Assembly (NCBI GenBank): GCA_964550225.1
Contig: CAZJXT010000039.1
Location: 1-5,017, forward strand
Direction of reading: 5' to 3'
Length of the DNA: 5,017 bases
From: CAIXMG01 sp964550225
GTDB taxonomy: Bacteria > Patescibacteriota > Minisyncoccia > Phycocordibacterales > UBA1006
The position numbers were made by a program, and so were the translations under genes. Below are positions 4,702 through 5,017 of the stretch, piece after piece. Under the pieces are notes generated by a model. The model was not told where the DNA came from and made no database searches. It saw nothing but the letters and a program-made list of their open reading frames with translations. The first letter of the stretch is position 1, and each line of letters begins with the position of its first letter.

Positions 4702-5017
4702 TTATCGTTTTGACCATTGTGATGATTTTCGAGCTTTTTTGAGTCCGAATTTTCGACGTTCTTTTGAACGTGGATCTCGTTTCAAAAAACCTAATTTTTT
4801 CACTTCTGTTTTAAGAGTTTCATCTGTCGTTGAGAGAGCTCGGGCAATACCATGACGAATTGCTTCTGCTTGAGAATGAGTTCCTCCTCCTTTTACAACA
4901 ACAGTAACTTCATATTCTTTCACTTCTGCTGGTTTTTGTAATGCTTCGAGAGCGAATTTAACCAAGTCAGATGTTTTAAAATATTCGTTAGCCGGTTTGT
5001 CATTGATCACAAGTGAT
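4702..5017 (-). CDS. rpsI: 30S ribosomal protein S9, C-terminal part, cut by window edge
   Basis: Component of the 30S subunit head whose C-terminal tail reaches the P-site tRNA. The last 104 residues are present; by comparison with E. coli S9 about 25 N-terminal residues lie beyond the right edge. Conserved parts are visible: SLVINDKPANEYF at the start of the visible part, VKGGGTHSQAEAIRHGIARAL (about 41-61 of the fragment), GFLKRDPRSKERRKFGLKKAR (76-96) and the invariant C-terminal SKR. The GTG at 5010 is an internal valine, not a start, because homology continues upstream of it. rplM (L13) normally precedes rpsI and is expected just outside the window. Transcription ends at the GAAA-loop terminator directly downstream. 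Confidence 0.97.
   Translation of the reverse strand, partial: SLVINDKPANEYFKTSDLVKFALEALQKPAEVKEYEVTVVVKGGGTHSQAEAIRHGIARALSTTDETLKTEVKKLGFLKRDPRSKERRKFGLKKARKSSQWSKR

Noticed and set aside
1..5017. Recoded TGA (glycine, code 25 of Gracilibacteria and Absconditabacteria).
   Set aside because: Glycines in dnaK, grpE and rpsI are encoded by ordinary GGN codons with no in-frame TGA. TGA appears only as a stop in the 480-residue gene and the truncated copy.

Overview
This looks like a metagenome-assembled, AT-rich bacterial chromosome segment, most likely from the Candidate Phyla Radiation (Patescibacteria). The assignment is inferred from small, tightly packed genes, a PaaX/Cas2-like regulator of the kind common in those genomes, an anchored cytochrome b5-like protein beside a DoxX protein, and a 100-N scaffold gap. 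The standard genetic code fits: dnaK, grpE and rpsI contain no in-frame TGA, and five of the six complete or 3'-complete genes end in TAA.

Layout, left to right. Positions 1-624 (minus) hold the N-terminal 208 codons of dnaK. Positions 760-1296 (plus) hold a winged-helix plus Cas2-like (PaaX-type) regulator, transcribed divergently from dnaK from a promoter interleaved with the dnaK promoter. It meets a convergent DoxX gene (1238-1651, minus) with a 59-nt coding overlap. Directly upstream of doxX is a membrane-anchored cytochrome b5-like gene (1657-2232, minus), whose 5' end is tandemly duplicated around the N gap. Then come grpE (2434-3063, minus), a 480-residue protein I do not recognise (3163-4605, minus) and the 3' part of rpsI, ribosomal protein S9 (4702-5017, minus).

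DnaK and GrpE are chaperone and nucleotide-exchange factor. Here they are separate transcription units with a small membrane/heme cassette and a putative repressor between them. No CIRCE operator was seen at dnaK; instead the regulator's start codon lies in the dnaK promoter, so cross-regulation is plausible but unproven.

The most striking feature is how compact the signals are. One intrinsic terminator lies inside the opposing gene's coding sequence. Another has the grpE stop codon as its hairpin loop. A third runs straight into the next gene's -35 box. Three genes carry a -10 box only 6-9 nt before ATG, which suggests leaderless mRNAs. The duplicated, gapped region at 2053-2420 has the exact geometry of an unresolved 158-bp tandem repeat in a k=55 assembly graph.
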